Origin: Nocardioides iriomotensis
GTDB taxonomy: Bacteria; Actinomycetota; Actinomycetes; Propionibacteriales; Nocardioidaceae
Assembly: GCF_004168035.1 (NCBI RefSeq)
Contig: NZ_SDPU01000023.1
Coordinates: forward strand, 124,001-188,000
Length of the DNA stretch: 64,000 nucleotides
Direction of reading: 5' to 3'
A model generated the notes under the pieces. That model saw only the letters and a program-made list of their open reading frames with translations. It did not search any database and had not been told where the DNA came from. The stretch's first letter is position 1, and each line of letters starts with the position of its first letter. Positions 7,355 through 17,214 of the stretch are shown here, piece by piece. The translations under genes and the position numbers were made by a program.

Positions 7355-8806
7355 ATGACGACGCCGACCCAGGTCCAGCCGACCACCCGACCCACCACGC
7401 GGCCGAGTCCAGACCGCGCGAAGCAGCCGACGCCGACGCTGACGTTCCTCGGCGCGGCGGGGACCGTGACGGGGAGCCGGTTCCTCGTCGGCCGCCCGGA
7501 GCCCCTGCTGCTGGTGGACGCCGGGCTGTACCAGGGTCCCAGCGACCTGCGGCGCCGCAACTGGGAGCCGCTGCCGCTCGACGCGTCCCGCCTCGCCGCG
7601 GTCGTGCTGACGCACGCGCACCTGGACCACTGCGGCTACCTGCCACGGCTGGTCCGCGACGGCTTCCGCGGCCCGGTGGTGTGCACGCCCCAGACCGCCG
7701 ACCTCGCCGAGATCGTGCTGCGCGACAGCGCGCACCTGCAGGAGGAGGACGCGGAGTACGCCAACCGGGCCGGCTGGTCGCGGCACGACCCGGCGCTGCC
7801 GCTCTACGACACCGCCGACGCCGAGGCATCCATCCGGCTCTTCTCCCCGGTCGACTACCGCTGGCCGGTGCCGCTCGGCGACGGGGTGGAGGTCACGCTG
7901 CACCCGGCCGGCCACATCCTCGGCTCCGCCGTCGTCGACCTGCACGTGGACGGCCGGCACGTCGCGTTCAGCGGGGACCTGGGCCGTCCCGGGCACCCGC
8001 TGCTGCGCCCGCCGGGCCCGCCCCCGACGGCCGGGACGCTGGTGCTCGAGTCGACGTACGGCGACCGCAGCCACCCGGCCGCCGGCCCCGCGCTGCTCGC
8101 CGGGGCGGTGCGCCGGACGATCGGGCGCGGCGGGTCGGTGCTGATCCCGGCGTTCGCGGTGGACCGCACCGAGCTGGTCCTCCTCGAGCTGGCCCGGCTC
8201 ACCGAGGAGGGCCGCATCCCGCGCGTGCCGGTGTACGTCGACAGCCCGATGGCGCTGCGCGCGCTGGACGTCTACCGCCGCTCGCTGAGGGAGGGCTCGA
8301 TCCAGTTCGACGAGGGAGCGGCGGCGCTGCTGACCCTCGACGACGTGCTCGACCTGCACCGGGTGAGCGACGTCGCCGGGTCGCAGGAGCTGAACAGTCC
8401 GACGTACCCGAGTATCGTCGTCTCCGCCTCCGGCATGGCCACCGGCGGTCGCGTCGTGCACCACCTCAAGCACCAGCTCGACGACTCGCGCAACTGCGTC
8501 GTGCTCGCGGGCTACCAGGCGGAGGGCACCCGCGGCCGGCAGCTCCTCGACGGTGCCGGGCACCTCAAGATGCACGGCCGCTACGTGCAGGTCCGGGCGG
8601 ACATCGTCCAGGTGCCGTACTTCTCGGTGCACGCGGACTCCGACGACCTCGTCGCGTGGGTCGCCTCCGCGGAGGAGCCGCCCCGGACGGTCTACGTCGT
8701 GCACGGCGAGGCCGACGCCTCGCGCGTCCTGGCCCGGCGGCTCGAGGACGAGCTCGGCATCTGCGCGGTCGTGCCGGGGCTGGGGGAGCGGGTCCGGCTC
8801 GACTGA
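7355..8806 (+). CDS. MBL-fold/beta-CASP metallo-hydrolase (RNA-processing type)
   Basis: A 483-residue protein with metallo-beta-lactamase fold, beta-CASP insertion and C-terminal RMMBL segment. Metal ligands are in THAHLDHCG (His87, His89, Asp91, His92), with further conserved GHILGSA, SGDLG, the beta-CASP motif IPAFAVDRTE, SGMATGGR and the C-terminal HADSDD. Proteins of this layout (CPSF73/YSH1-like, bacterial homologues) cut or trim RNA using two zinc ions in the cytosol. The ATG at 7355 has GGGGGAGG upstream. The first ~25 residues are Pro/Thr-rich and probably disordered. An RNA nuclease under a dormancy promoter would suit mRNA turnover; that role is inferred. Confidence 0.87.
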   Translation: MTTPTQVQPTTRPTTRPSPDRAKQPTPTLTFLGAAGTVTGSRFLVGRPEPLLLVDAGLYQGPSDLRRRNWEPLPLDASRLAAVVLTHAHLDHCGYLPRLVRDGFRGPVVCTPQTADLAEIVLRDSAHLQEEDAEYANRAGWSRHDPALPLYDTADAEASIRLFSPVDYRWPVPLGDGVEVTLHPAGHILGSAVVDLHVDGRHVAFSGDLGRPGHPLLRPPGPPPTAGTLVLESTYGDRSHPAAGPALLAGAVRRTIGRGGSVLIPAFAVDRTELVLLELARLTEEGRIPRVPVYVDSPMALRALDVYRRSLREGSIQFDEGAAALLTLDDVLDLHRVSDVAGSQELNSPTYPSIVVSASGMATGGRVVHHLKHQLDDSRNCVVLAGYQAEGTRGRQLLDGAGHLKMHGRYVQVRADIVQVPYFSVHADSDDLVAWVASAEEPPRTVYVVHGEADASRVLARRLEDELGICAVVPGLGERVRLD

Positions 8807-8817
8807 CGCAGCGGCAC

Positions 8818-8883
8818 GGGCCGAAGGTCCCGGCGCCGACCGGACCCTCTGCCCTGGCCGGTCCGGCGTGTCCGACCGACTCT
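8818..8883 (+). promoter_or_regulatory. DevR-type promoter of universal stress gene
   Basis: Distal box GGGCCGAAGGTCCC (8818-8831), proximal box CGGACCCTCTGCCC (8841-8854), 23 bp, then GACTCT (8878-8883). Boxes are 23 bp apart. Confidence 0.65.
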
Positions 8884-8915
8884 GGCACCGACCACCCACC
8901 GGAGGGAGCAGGACC

Positions 8916-9878
8916 ATGAACGGGAACACGCGAGCCGTCGTCGTCGCGGTCGACGGGACCGCCGGCAGCGCAGGAGCGCTGCGGTACGCCGCCGACGAGG
9001 CCGGGCGACGCGGAGCGCCGCTGCGGATCGTGCACGTGAGCCCGACGTACGTCCCACTCACCCCGATGCTTCCCTACGTTCCGGACGACCTGACGGCGGC
9101 CGGACGTGCCGTCCTCAGCGAGGCGGAGGCGGCGGTGTCGGAGTCGTCGGAGCCGGGCGCGCTGAGGGTCGAGACGGCCCTCCTGTCCGGCGGACGGGTG
9201 AGCGAGATCGTCACCGCCGGCGACGGCGCCGGGCTCCTGGTGCTCGGCCGCGAGACCCGCCACGGCCTCGACCGGTGGCTCCTGGGGGCGACCACCGCGG
9301 CGGTCGCCGCGCACGCCTCGGTCCCGGCGGTGGCCGTGCCGGCCGACTGGACGCCGACGACGACACGCGGCATGGTCGTCGTGGGCGTCAAGTCCTCCCA
9401 CGGCGCCGCGACGCTGCTGGAGCACGCGTTCGCGGCGGCGTCGGCCCGCGGCGCCACCCTGCGGGTCGTGCACGCCTGGTCGCTGCCGGACCCGTACGGC
9501 GACCGCATCGAGCAGCGCACGCACGCGGCCCAGTGGCTGACGGCCAGCCGGATGCAGATCGACCGGCTGCTCGACCCGCTGAGGGACCGGTACGCCGACG
9601 TCCCCGTCGAGGTGGTCGTGCTGCACGAGCAGCCGGCCCGGGCGCTGCTCGGCCAGGCGGACCACGCGGACCTCGTCGTGCTGCTCCGGTCGCCGAGCAC
9701 GCTCGTCCCGGTCCGGCACCTCGGGACGACCGCACGGGCGCTCCTCGCCCACGCGACCGCCCCCGTCGAGATCGTCCCGGCCGTCGGCGTTCAGCCCGCG
9801 ACCCGGAGCACGGCCGACCCCGTCGCGCGTCCGGTAGCCACGTCGACGAGTGCGCCGTCGAGCTCCTCGAACGGGTAG
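8916..9878 (+). CDS. Tandem universal stress protein
   Basis: A 320-residue protein with two UspA domains (about 1-145 and 150-290). Domain one starts AVVVAVDGTAGSAGALRYAA and ends LLGATTAAVAAHASVPAVAV; domain two starts GMVVVGVKSSHGAATLLEHA and ends LLAHATAPVEIVPAV. Double-domain Usp proteins are a hallmark of the M. tuberculosis DosR regulon. The usual ATP-loop G-2x-G-9x-G(S/T) is degenerate in both halves, so nucleotide binding is uncertain. The ATG at 8916 has GGAGGG 9 nt upstream. About 30 low-complexity residues at the C-terminus overlap the convergent dehydrogenase gene by 88 bp. Confidence 0.88.
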   Translation: MNGNTRAVVVAVDGTAGSAGALRYAADEAGRRGAPLRIVHVSPTYVPLTPMLPYVPDDLTAAGRAVLSEAEAAVSESSEPGALRVETALLSGGRVSEIVTAGDGAGLLVLGRETRHGLDRWLLGATTAAVAAHASVPAVAVPADWTPTTTRGMVVVGVKSSHGAATLLEHAFAAASARGATLRVVHAWSLPDPYGDRIEQRTHAAQWLTASRMQIDRLLDPLRDRYADVPVEVVVLHEQPARALLGQADHADLVVLLRSPSTLVPVRHLGTTARALLAHATAPVEIVPAVGVQPATRSTADPVARPVATSTSAPSSSSNG

Positions 9879-10795
9879 CCGACCACGTGGGCGGACACCC
9901 CCAGGCGGTGCGCCAGTCGCAGGAAGTCGGCGCCGTCGGCCCGGGTGTTGGCGGTCACCGAGCGGAGGTCCTTCTCCAGGAACAGGTGCCGGTCGTAGAC
10001 CAGTGAGGGCACGTCGCTGAGGTGGATCCCGGCGACCGCGACAGTGCCGCCGCGGCCGATCGCCTCGAGCGCGCTCGGCACGAGCTCACCGGCCGGCGCG
10101 AAGATGATCGCGGAGTCGAGCGGCACCGGCGGTCGCGCGTCGGCCGCCCCGGTCCAGACGGCCCCGAGCTCGCTCGCCAGCCGCCGGCCGCCCTCGTCCC
10201 GGGTGACGACGTACAGCTCCGCGCCCTGCGCCAGCGCGAGCTGGGCCGTCAGGTGCGCGCTCGAGCCGAAGCCGTAGAGACCGAGCCGTCCTCCGGGCGG
10301 GAGGGCGGCGCGGCGCAGGGCCCGGTAGCCGATGATCCCCGCGCACAGCAGCGGCGCCAGGGACTCGGCCGGGACGTCGGTGGGGAGCCGGTAGGTGAAC
10401 GCGGCCGGCGCGACCGCGTACTCCGCGAACCCGCCGTCGGCGTCCCACCCGGTGAACGACGGGGTGGGACAGAGGTTCTCCGCGCCGCGCCGGCACCAGC
10501 GGCAGGCACCGCAGGTGCGGCGCAGCCAGGCGATCCCGACCCGGTCGCCCGGCGCGAGGTCACCGACGTCCTCCCCGGCACGCACGACCTCGCCGACCGC
10601 CTGGTGGCCGGGCGTCACGCCGGGACGCCGCGGTGGCAGGTCGCCCTCCGCCAGGTGCAGGTCCGTCCGGCAGACGCCGCAGCAGACGACCCGCACGAGG
10701 ATCTCGTCGCGCGCGGGCTCCGGCACCGGCCGCTCCACCAGCCGCAGGGGACCGGAGGCGATCGGTCCCGGGGACTCGACGATCCAGGCCCGCAC
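9791..10795 (-). CDS. Zinc-dependent alcohol dehydrogenase (MDR family)
   Basis: A 334-residue medium-chain dehydrogenase. The catalytic zinc site is in CGVCRTDLHLAEGD and GHQAVGEV; the structural zinc cysteines are CGACRWCRRGAENLC. The cofactor domain has LGLYGFGSSAHLTAQLA, a Rossmann GxGxxxxxA pattern, so NAD(P)H. It interconverts an alcohol or aldehyde; the substrate is not predictable. Start 10,795 is 3 nt after the stop of the nitroreductase gene: third in a Usp-nitroreductase-dehydrogenase operon. The C-terminus overlaps the convergent Usp gene. Confidence 0.9.
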   Translation of the reverse strand: MRAWIVESPGPIASGPLRLVERPVPEPARDEILVRVVCCGVCRTDLHLAEGDLPPRRPGVTPGHQAVGEVVRAGEDVGDLAPGDRVGIAWLRRTCGACRWCRRGAENLCPTPSFTGWDADGGFAEYAVAPAAFTYRLPTDVPAESLAPLLCAGIIGYRALRRAALPPGGRLGLYGFGSSAHLTAQLALAQGAELYVVTRDEGGRRLASELGAVWTGAADARPPVPLDSAIIFAPAGELVPSALEAIGRGGTVAVAGIHLSDVPSLVYDRHLFLEKDLRSVTANTRADGADFLRLAHRLGVSAHVVGYPFEELDGALVDVATGRATGSAVLRVAG

Positions 10796-10798
10796 GGG

Positions 10799-11842
10799 TC
10801 AGGCGCCCGGGACGTCCGCGTCGACCAGCAGGTCGCTCAGCGGCCGGCGGGGCGAGGGCGGCAGGGGAGTGGCGTCCAGGGCTGGCCAGCCCACGCGCAC
10901 CAGCAGCTGGGGTACGGCGAGCCGCCCGAGCACGTCCTCGTGCACAGCCGCCCGGGTCCGCTCCACCTCGAACACCTGGCTGAGCGGCAGCAGCGCCATC
11001 CCGTCCTGGGTGGCGCGCAGCCACACCGCGCTGAGCGACTCGCCGCAGCGGAGCCAGGCGAGCGTGTCGTCGGACCAGCTGCAGATCAGGAGCAGCCCGC
11101 CCACGGTCGTGTCGGGCTCGCGGCGCGGGTCCGCGAGCGTGCCGCCCTCGAACCGCCGGGAGAGGCGGTCCGCCGGCTCCATGGCCGAGGCCGCGGTCGG
11201 CACGTGGTCGGACGGGACGCCGTCGGCGGAGCCGTCGCGCCACTGTGCCGTCTCCACCCGCGCCGCCTCGTCCAGGCTCTGCAGGCGGTCGGCCTCGTAG
11301 GCGAGCCGGAGCAGGTCCCGCCGTACGGCGAGGCTGTTGACCGGGAAGACCTGGGCGCCCCAGAGGGTCCCCTCCGCCGCGAGCCGGTTGACGCGACCCT
11401 CCGGGACCGGCCAGGACGTGAACCGGCGCCGGTCGGTGCGGCGCTGCCAGATGGTCTGGGCGTCGACCGTTCCCAGGTCCGCCGTCGGACCCGGGGCCAG
11501 CCGGACCGTCGCCACGTGCCACGGGTTCTCCGGGTCGGGGACCCGTCGGACCCGGGGCAGCCACCCGTGGCTCGCGGCGGCCACCTGGAGGTGGTGCAGC
11601 GCGGCGCCGCAGCTGATCACCAGGTTGCGACCCTCGGGGTCCTGGACGGGCAGCCGCCGGTTCGGGTCGCCGAACAGGTCGACCGTGGTCCCGCGCACGC
11701 GCCACAGCCAGGGCTGCGTGTTGTGCACGCTCGGTGCCCGGCCGGCCAGGGTCAGGATGTCCTCGACCGGCGGCCGACTCTCTGCTCGTGCTCCCTCGGA
11801 GACCGTCCGGTCACCCGACCGCGGCCGCGCCGGGGCGGTCAT
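10799..11842 (-). CDS. Acg-type nitroreductase-fold protein
   Basis: A 347-residue protein with a divergent nitroreductase fold: RAPSVHNTQPWLWRV near residue 33, RRTDRRRFTSWPVPEG mid-protein, and SLSAVWLRATQDGMALLPLS towards the end. This matches the Acg/Rv2032 group, a DosR-regulon family that binds FMN but lacks the expected nitroreductase activity and may store FMN (literature view). The stop of the upstream Usp gene overlaps this ATG by 4 nt, so translation is coupled. The 4-bp and 3-bp junctions show an operon of three genes. Confidence 0.88.
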   Translation of the reverse strand: MTAPARPRSGDRTVSEGARAESRPPVEDILTLAGRAPSVHNTQPWLWRVRGTTVDLFGDPNRRLPVQDPEGRNLVISCGAALHHLQVAAASHGWLPRVRRVPDPENPWHVATVRLAPGPTADLGTVDAQTIWQRRTDRRRFTSWPVPEGRVNRLAAEGTLWGAQVFPVNSLAVRRDLLRLAYEADRLQSLDEAARVETAQWRDGSADGVPSDHVPTAASAMEPADRLSRRFEGGTLADPRREPDTTVGGLLLICSWSDDTLAWLRCGESLSAVWLRATQDGMALLPLSQVFEVERTRAAVHEDVLGRLAVPQLLVRVGWPALDATPLPPSPRRPLSDLLVDADVPGA

Positions 11843-12741
11843 GACGACTCACGCTCCCGGTGCACGGGCACGATCTCGACCGGGCAGGCCGACTCGCGCA
11901 GGACCGCGCGGGCGACCGACCCGAGGTGGTGACCCGGGACGCGGTGGTGGGCGTGGCCGACGAGCAGCAGGTCGCAGTCGTGCGAGACCGCGGTCAGCAC
12001 CTCGGCGGGGCGGCCCCGGGTGACGCGCGCGTCGACGCCGACGTCCGGCGCCTTGTCGCGCCACAGTGCCGCAAGTCCCTCGAGCGCCTGGGTCGTCTCG
12101 GCGCGCCACGTGTCCATGTGCTCGGGGTCCAGCAGGGACAGCTCGTAGGCGGTCGGCACGTCCCAGGCATGCAGCAGCGTCAGGTCGGCGTGCGTCCGGG
12201 TGGCGAGGTCGACGGCGTGGGCCATCAGGTCGTCGGCGCCGTCGAGGTCCTCGATCCCGACGACGACGCGAGACCGGACCCCGTTGCCGGCCGGGGCGGG
12301 GCCGGACCAGCCGTCCGGGACGGACACGACCGGCACCGCGGCGCGCGCGGCCACCGCGGAGGTCACGGACCCGGCGAGCACCTGGCCGACCCGGGTGCGC
12401 CGGCGGTGCTGCAGTACGACGCCGGCATGGGAGCCGGCGAGGTCGGTGAGCACGGAGACGATGCCGCCGACGGGCACGTCGACGTCGACCTCGAAGCGCC
12501 CCTCGGCCGCGTCGAGTGCGCGCTCCTGCGCCGCCCTCACGATCTGGCGGCCGGCGAGCTCTGCGGCCTCGAAGCTCAGCAGGAGCGACTCGGGCCCGGC
12601 GAGCCCGTGGGTGCCGTGCGCGACGTGGACGAGCCGCAGGTCCTGTCCGGACCGGGCGGCGCGGTCGACGGCCCAGGCGAGCGCGGCGGAGGAGTCGTCG
12701 TCGCCGATGGCGACGAGCAGGGTGGTTCGCAAGTCGGTCAT
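11839..12741 (-). CDS. Tandem universal stress protein
   Basis: A 300-residue double UspA protein. Domain one (about 1-145) begins TLLVAIGDDDSSAALAWAVD and ends VLAGSVTSAVAARAAVPVVS; domain two (about 150-295) begins RVVVGIEDLDGADDLMAHAV and ends HHLGSVARAVLRESACPVEI. Only domain two keeps a near-normal G-x-G-GS nucleotide loop. First gene of the operon leading to the Acg-type protein and an alcohol dehydrogenase. It is divergent from the sensor kinase gene, with two DevR-type boxes in the 125-bp gap. Confidence 0.88.
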   Translation of the reverse strand: MTDLRTTLLVAIGDDDSSAALAWAVDRAARSGQDLRLVHVAHGTHGLAGPESLLLSFEAAELAGRQIVRAAQERALDAAEGRFEVDVDVPVGGIVSVLTDLAGSHAGVVLQHRRRTRVGQVLAGSVTSAVAARAAVPVVSVPDGWSGPAPAGNGVRSRVVVGIEDLDGADDLMAHAVDLATRTHADLTLLHAWDVPTAYELSLLDPEHMDTWRAETTQALEGLAALWRDKAPDVGVDARVTRGRPAEVLTAVSHDCDLLLVGHAHHRVPGHHLGSVARAVLRESACPVEIVPVHRERESS

Positions 12742-12763
12742 CGGTGCCCCTTTCGTCCGCTCC

Positions 12764-14657
<1,894 letters not shown>

Positions 14658-14671
14658 GTCCCGGTCGCGGC

Positions 14672-14714
14672 GTGACTTTCGGCCCGTGTCCTCGCGCCGT
14701 CACCGACCTACGTT
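14672..14714 (+). promoter_or_regulatory. DevR-type promoter of devR itself
   Basis: Box GTGACTTTCGGCCC (14672-14685), 23 bp, TACGTT (14709-14714), then 6 nt to the ATG at 14721. Implies positive autoregulation and a leaderless transcript. Confidence 0.65.
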
Positions 14715-14720
14715 GGCGCC

Positions 14721-15374
14721 ATGAGCGACCCCGACAAGGCTCCCGTCCGCGTGTACCTGCTCGACGACCACGAGGTGGTCCGCCGCGGCCTGAAGGAGCT
14801 GCTCGAGAGCGAGGGCGACATCGTCGTGGTCGGAGAGTCGGCCTCGGCCGCTGAGGCGACCCGCCGGATCCCCGCGCTGCGCCCGGACGTCGCGATCCTC
14901 GACGGCCGGCTGCCGGACGGGTCGGGCATCGACGTCTGCCGCGACGTCCGGTCGGTGGACCCGAGCATCGCTGCGCTGATCCTGACGTCGTACGACGACG
15001 ACGAGGCGCTGTTCGCGGCGATCATGGCGGGCGCGTCCGGCTACGTGCTCAAGCAGGTGCGCGGCAACGACCTCGTGGAGACCGTACGACGCGTCGCCGG
15101 CGGACAGTCGATGCTGGACCCGGCGGTCACCCGCCAGGTGCTCGAGCGGCTGCGCCGGGGGCCCGACGTCGACCCGGCGATCGCGCCGCTGACCCCGCAG
15201 GAGACCCGGCTGCTGGAGCTGATCGGGCAGGGCATGACCAACCGGCAGATCGCCGAGGCCATGCACCTGGCCGAGAAGACGGTCAAGAACTACGTCTCGG
15301 CCGTGCTCGCCAAGCTCGGTCTCGAGCGCCGCACGCAGGCGGCCGTGTTCGCCGCCAAGCACCTGCACGTCTGA
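14721..15374 (+). CDS. devR: DevR/DosR-like NarL-family response regulator
   Basis: 217 residues: receiver domain (phospho-acceptor Asp61 in AILDGRLPDGSGIDV, Lys in GYVLKQVRG) and C-terminal LuxR-type helix-turn-helix. The recognition helix AEKTVKNYVSAVLAKLG is almost that of M. tuberculosis DosR; Lys186, Lys189 and Asn190 equal the DosR DNA-contact residues 179, 182 and 183 after allowing for seven extra N-terminal residues. Phosphorylated by the kinase upstream, it should activate genes through GGGAC-type palindromes, of which the window holds more than 20. In M. tuberculosis the order is devR-devS; here it is reversed with a separate promoter. Confidence 0.93.
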   Translation: MSDPDKAPVRVYLLDDHEVVRRGLKELLESEGDIVVVGESASAAEATRRIPALRPDVAILDGRLPDGSGIDVCRDVRSVDPSIAALILTSYDDDEALFAAIMAGASGYVLKQVRGNDLVETVRRVAGGQSMLDPAVTRQVLERLRRGPDVDPAIAPLTPQETRLLELIGQGMTNRQIAEAMHLAEKTVKNYVSAVLAKLGLERRTQAAVFAAKHLHV

Positions 15375-15407
15375 CCTGGCTGACAGAACCATCGGAACGG
15401 AGAAGTG

Positions 15408-15848
15408 ATGACGCACGACGTCGTACGGATGGAGCCCCTCACCGTCAGCGAGTGCTGGGACCGGCTGAGGGAGCACCGCGTGGGCCGGGTCGGCTTCGAC
15501 CGGGGGCGTGGCCCGCGGATCCACCCGGTCAGCTACGCGGTGCGCGGCGGTGACCTGTTCGTCACGACGTCGCGCGACTCGGAGCTCGGCATGTTCGCCG
15601 CGCTGTTCGCCGACGGCGGGACCGTGTCGTTCGAGCTGGACGAGATCGCCGACGGGGCCGTCGAGCAGTGGAGCGTCCTCGTGGGCGCCCGCGTCGGCGG
15701 GTCGGAGCCGGCGCCCGGCACCCCGCCGGTCCCCGCGGCCGGTGCGCCGCGCGACGCGGTGCCACCGCCGGACGGTCACGACGAGCTGGTGCTGCGCCTG
15801 GTGCCCGTCGAGGTCACCGGCCGTCGGCGCGTCCTCGAACGCCGCTGA
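15408..15848 (+). CDS. Pyridoxamine 5'-phosphate oxidase-fold protein
   Basis: 146 residues with the pattern LTVSECWDRLREHRVGRVGF, then RIHPVSYAV and a C-terminal VEVTGRRRVLERR, as in the paralogue at 2541. A Pro/Ala-rich insertion (about 105-125) before the last strands sets it apart. It probably binds a flavin or deazaflavin, but the reaction is unknown. It starts 33 nt after the regulator gene without its own box, so co-transcription with devR is likely. The ATG at 15408 is preferred; an in-frame GTG directly precedes it. GGAGAA lies upstream. Confidence 0.83.
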   Translation: MTHDVVRMEPLTVSECWDRLREHRVGRVGFDRGRGPRIHPVSYAVRGGDLFVTTSRDSELGMFAALFADGGTVSFELDEIADGAVEQWSVLVGARVGGSEPAPGTPPVPAAGAPRDAVPPPDGHDELVLRLVPVEVTGRRRVLERR

Positions 15849-15920
15849 GGCGGGCCGTCCGGCATGGTCACGGCTGCAGAGGGGTCACGAGATCGGTCTC
15901 CGCGAAGTACCTTGACGGAC

Positions 15921-16889
15921 ATGACGGCTGAGAGGGAGTCGGCGGTCGCCGCCGAACCAGCGGGCCCGGGTCGGCCCGGCCACGCCGAGGAGCTCGACGA
16001 GATCGCCGAGATCATCGACGCCCTGCGCAAGGAGGGCGCCGAGTTCGACGACACGCTGGCCGCGGACGGGCTGCCGCCGTGGCGTCAGGGCTACCCGTAC
16101 GACACCAAGATGCGCCGGGCGAAGTACGAGCGGACCAAACGCCTGCTCCAGATCGAGCTGCTCAAGCTGCAGGCCCACGTCAAGGACAGCGGCCGCAAGG
16201 TGGTCTGCCTCTTCGAGGGCCGCGACGCCGCGGGCAAGGGCGGCGCCATCAAGCGGTTCACCGAGCACCTCAACCCGCGGGGTGCGCGCGTGGTCGCGCT
16301 GAGCGTCCCCACCGAGCGGGAGCAGAGCCAGTGGTACTTCCAGCGCTACGTCGAGCACCTGCCCAGTGCCGGCGAGATCGTGCTGTTCGACCGGTCCTGG
16401 TACAACCGCGCCGGGGTCGAGCGGGTGATGGGCTACTGCTCCCCGGCGGAGTACCTCGACTTCATGCGCGAGGTCCCGGACTTCGAGCGGATGCTGGTGC
16501 GCTCGGGCACCCACCTGTTCAAGCTCTGGTTCTCGGTCACCCGTGCCGAGCAGCTGGCCCGGTTCGACGCCCGGTCGCACGACCCCGTGAAGCAGTGGAA
16601 GCTGTCGCCGACCGACCTCGCCAGCCTCGACAAGTGGGACGAGTACACCCACGCGAAGGAGGCGATGTTCTTCTACACCGACACCGCTGACGCCCCGTGG
16701 ACGGTGGTGAAGTCCAACGACAAGAAGCGCGCGCGGATCGAGGCGATGCGCGTCCTGCTCAGCGCGTTCGACTACCCCGAGAAGGACCACGACCTGGTCG
16801 GCGAGCCGGACCCCCTGCTGGTCGGCCGGGCATCGACGCTCCGCGACGAGGCACCGGTGAACCACCTCTTCCCGCGGCTCGAGGCCTGA
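15921..16889 (+). CDS. ppk2: Polyphosphate kinase 2 (PPK2 family)
   Basis: 322 residues with one PPK2 domain: Walker A GRDAAGKGG (100-108), KRFTEHLNPRGARVVAL, Walker B-type LFDRSWYNRAGVE (Asp157), and the lid region with WKLSPTDLASLDKWDEY. PPK2 enzymes move phosphate between polyphosphate and nucleotides, usually making GTP or ATP from the diphosphate, and so couple stored polyphosphate to nucleotide supply. The ATG at 15921 is chosen because TACCTT ends 7 nt upstream (leaderless) and the added upstream residues are atypical. No DevR-type box was found, in contrast to its neighbours. Confidence 0.9.
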   Translation: MTAERESAVAAEPAGPGRPGHAEELDEIAEIIDALRKEGAEFDDTLAADGLPPWRQGYPYDTKMRRAKYERTKRLLQIELLKLQAHVKDSGRKVVCLFEGRDAAGKGGAIKRFTEHLNPRGARVVALSVPTEREQSQWYFQRYVEHLPSAGEIVLFDRSWYNRAGVERVMGYCSPAEYLDFMREVPDFERMLVRSGTHLFKLWFSVTRAEQLARFDARSHDPVKQWKLSPTDLASLDKWDEYTHAKEAMFFYTDTADAPWTVVKSNDKKRARIEAMRVLLSAFDYPEKDHDLVGEPDPLLVGRASTLRDEAPVNHLFPRLEA

Positions 16890-16911
16890 GCACCAACGGG
16901 GGCCCGACGAG

Positions 16912-17214
16912 ATGATGAACGCCGTGTACGTCCTGCCGCGCACCCCCTCCGGGCGACGCGCGCTGTGGCTGCTGCTGCCCGTGGTCCTCTACCCGTTCTA
17001 CTGGTCCGTCCTCACGCTCGTCCCCGACTCGTGGCGGGTCGTCACCTTCGCGGTGGTCGTCGCGCTCGCCGTGCTCGCCGTGGTGGCCCTGGCGACCACC
17101 GGCGTTGCCGTCGTCCGGGACCACGAGCGGTCGCTGCTCCTGCTCGTCGTGGCGGCGCTCACGTCGTCGCTCGTCCTGGCCCTCGGGATCGGCGAGGCCC
17201 TGGGCGGTCACTGA
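16912..17214 (+). CDS. Small three-helix membrane protein, unknown
   Basis: Not recognised. 100 residues with about three transmembrane helices (WLLLPVVLYPFYWSVL, VVTFAVVVALAVLAVVALAT, SLLLLVVAALTSSLVLALGI) separated by short charged turns. It starts 22 nt after ppk2 with two adjacent ATGs (16912, 16915), so co-transcription with ppk2 is probable. Its last 56 bp overlap the convergent P-type ATPase gene. Composition and codon use are like its neighbours. Confidence 0.65.
   Translation: MMNAVYVLPRTPSGRRALWLLLPVVLYPFYWSVLTLVPDSWRVVTFAVVVALAVLAVVALATTGVAVVRDHERSLLLLVVAALTSSLVLALGIGEALGGH

Noticed and set aside
4029-7358. 1,109-codon plus-strand frame
   Set aside because: Runs antisense over DUF4389, DUF1876 and the unknown membrane gene and through the tandem repeats; no protein family visible.
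15871-15920. DevR-type box upstream of ppk2
   Set aside because: At the required distance from TACCTT there is no GGGAC-like palindrome; ppk2 is therefore not listed as having a box.
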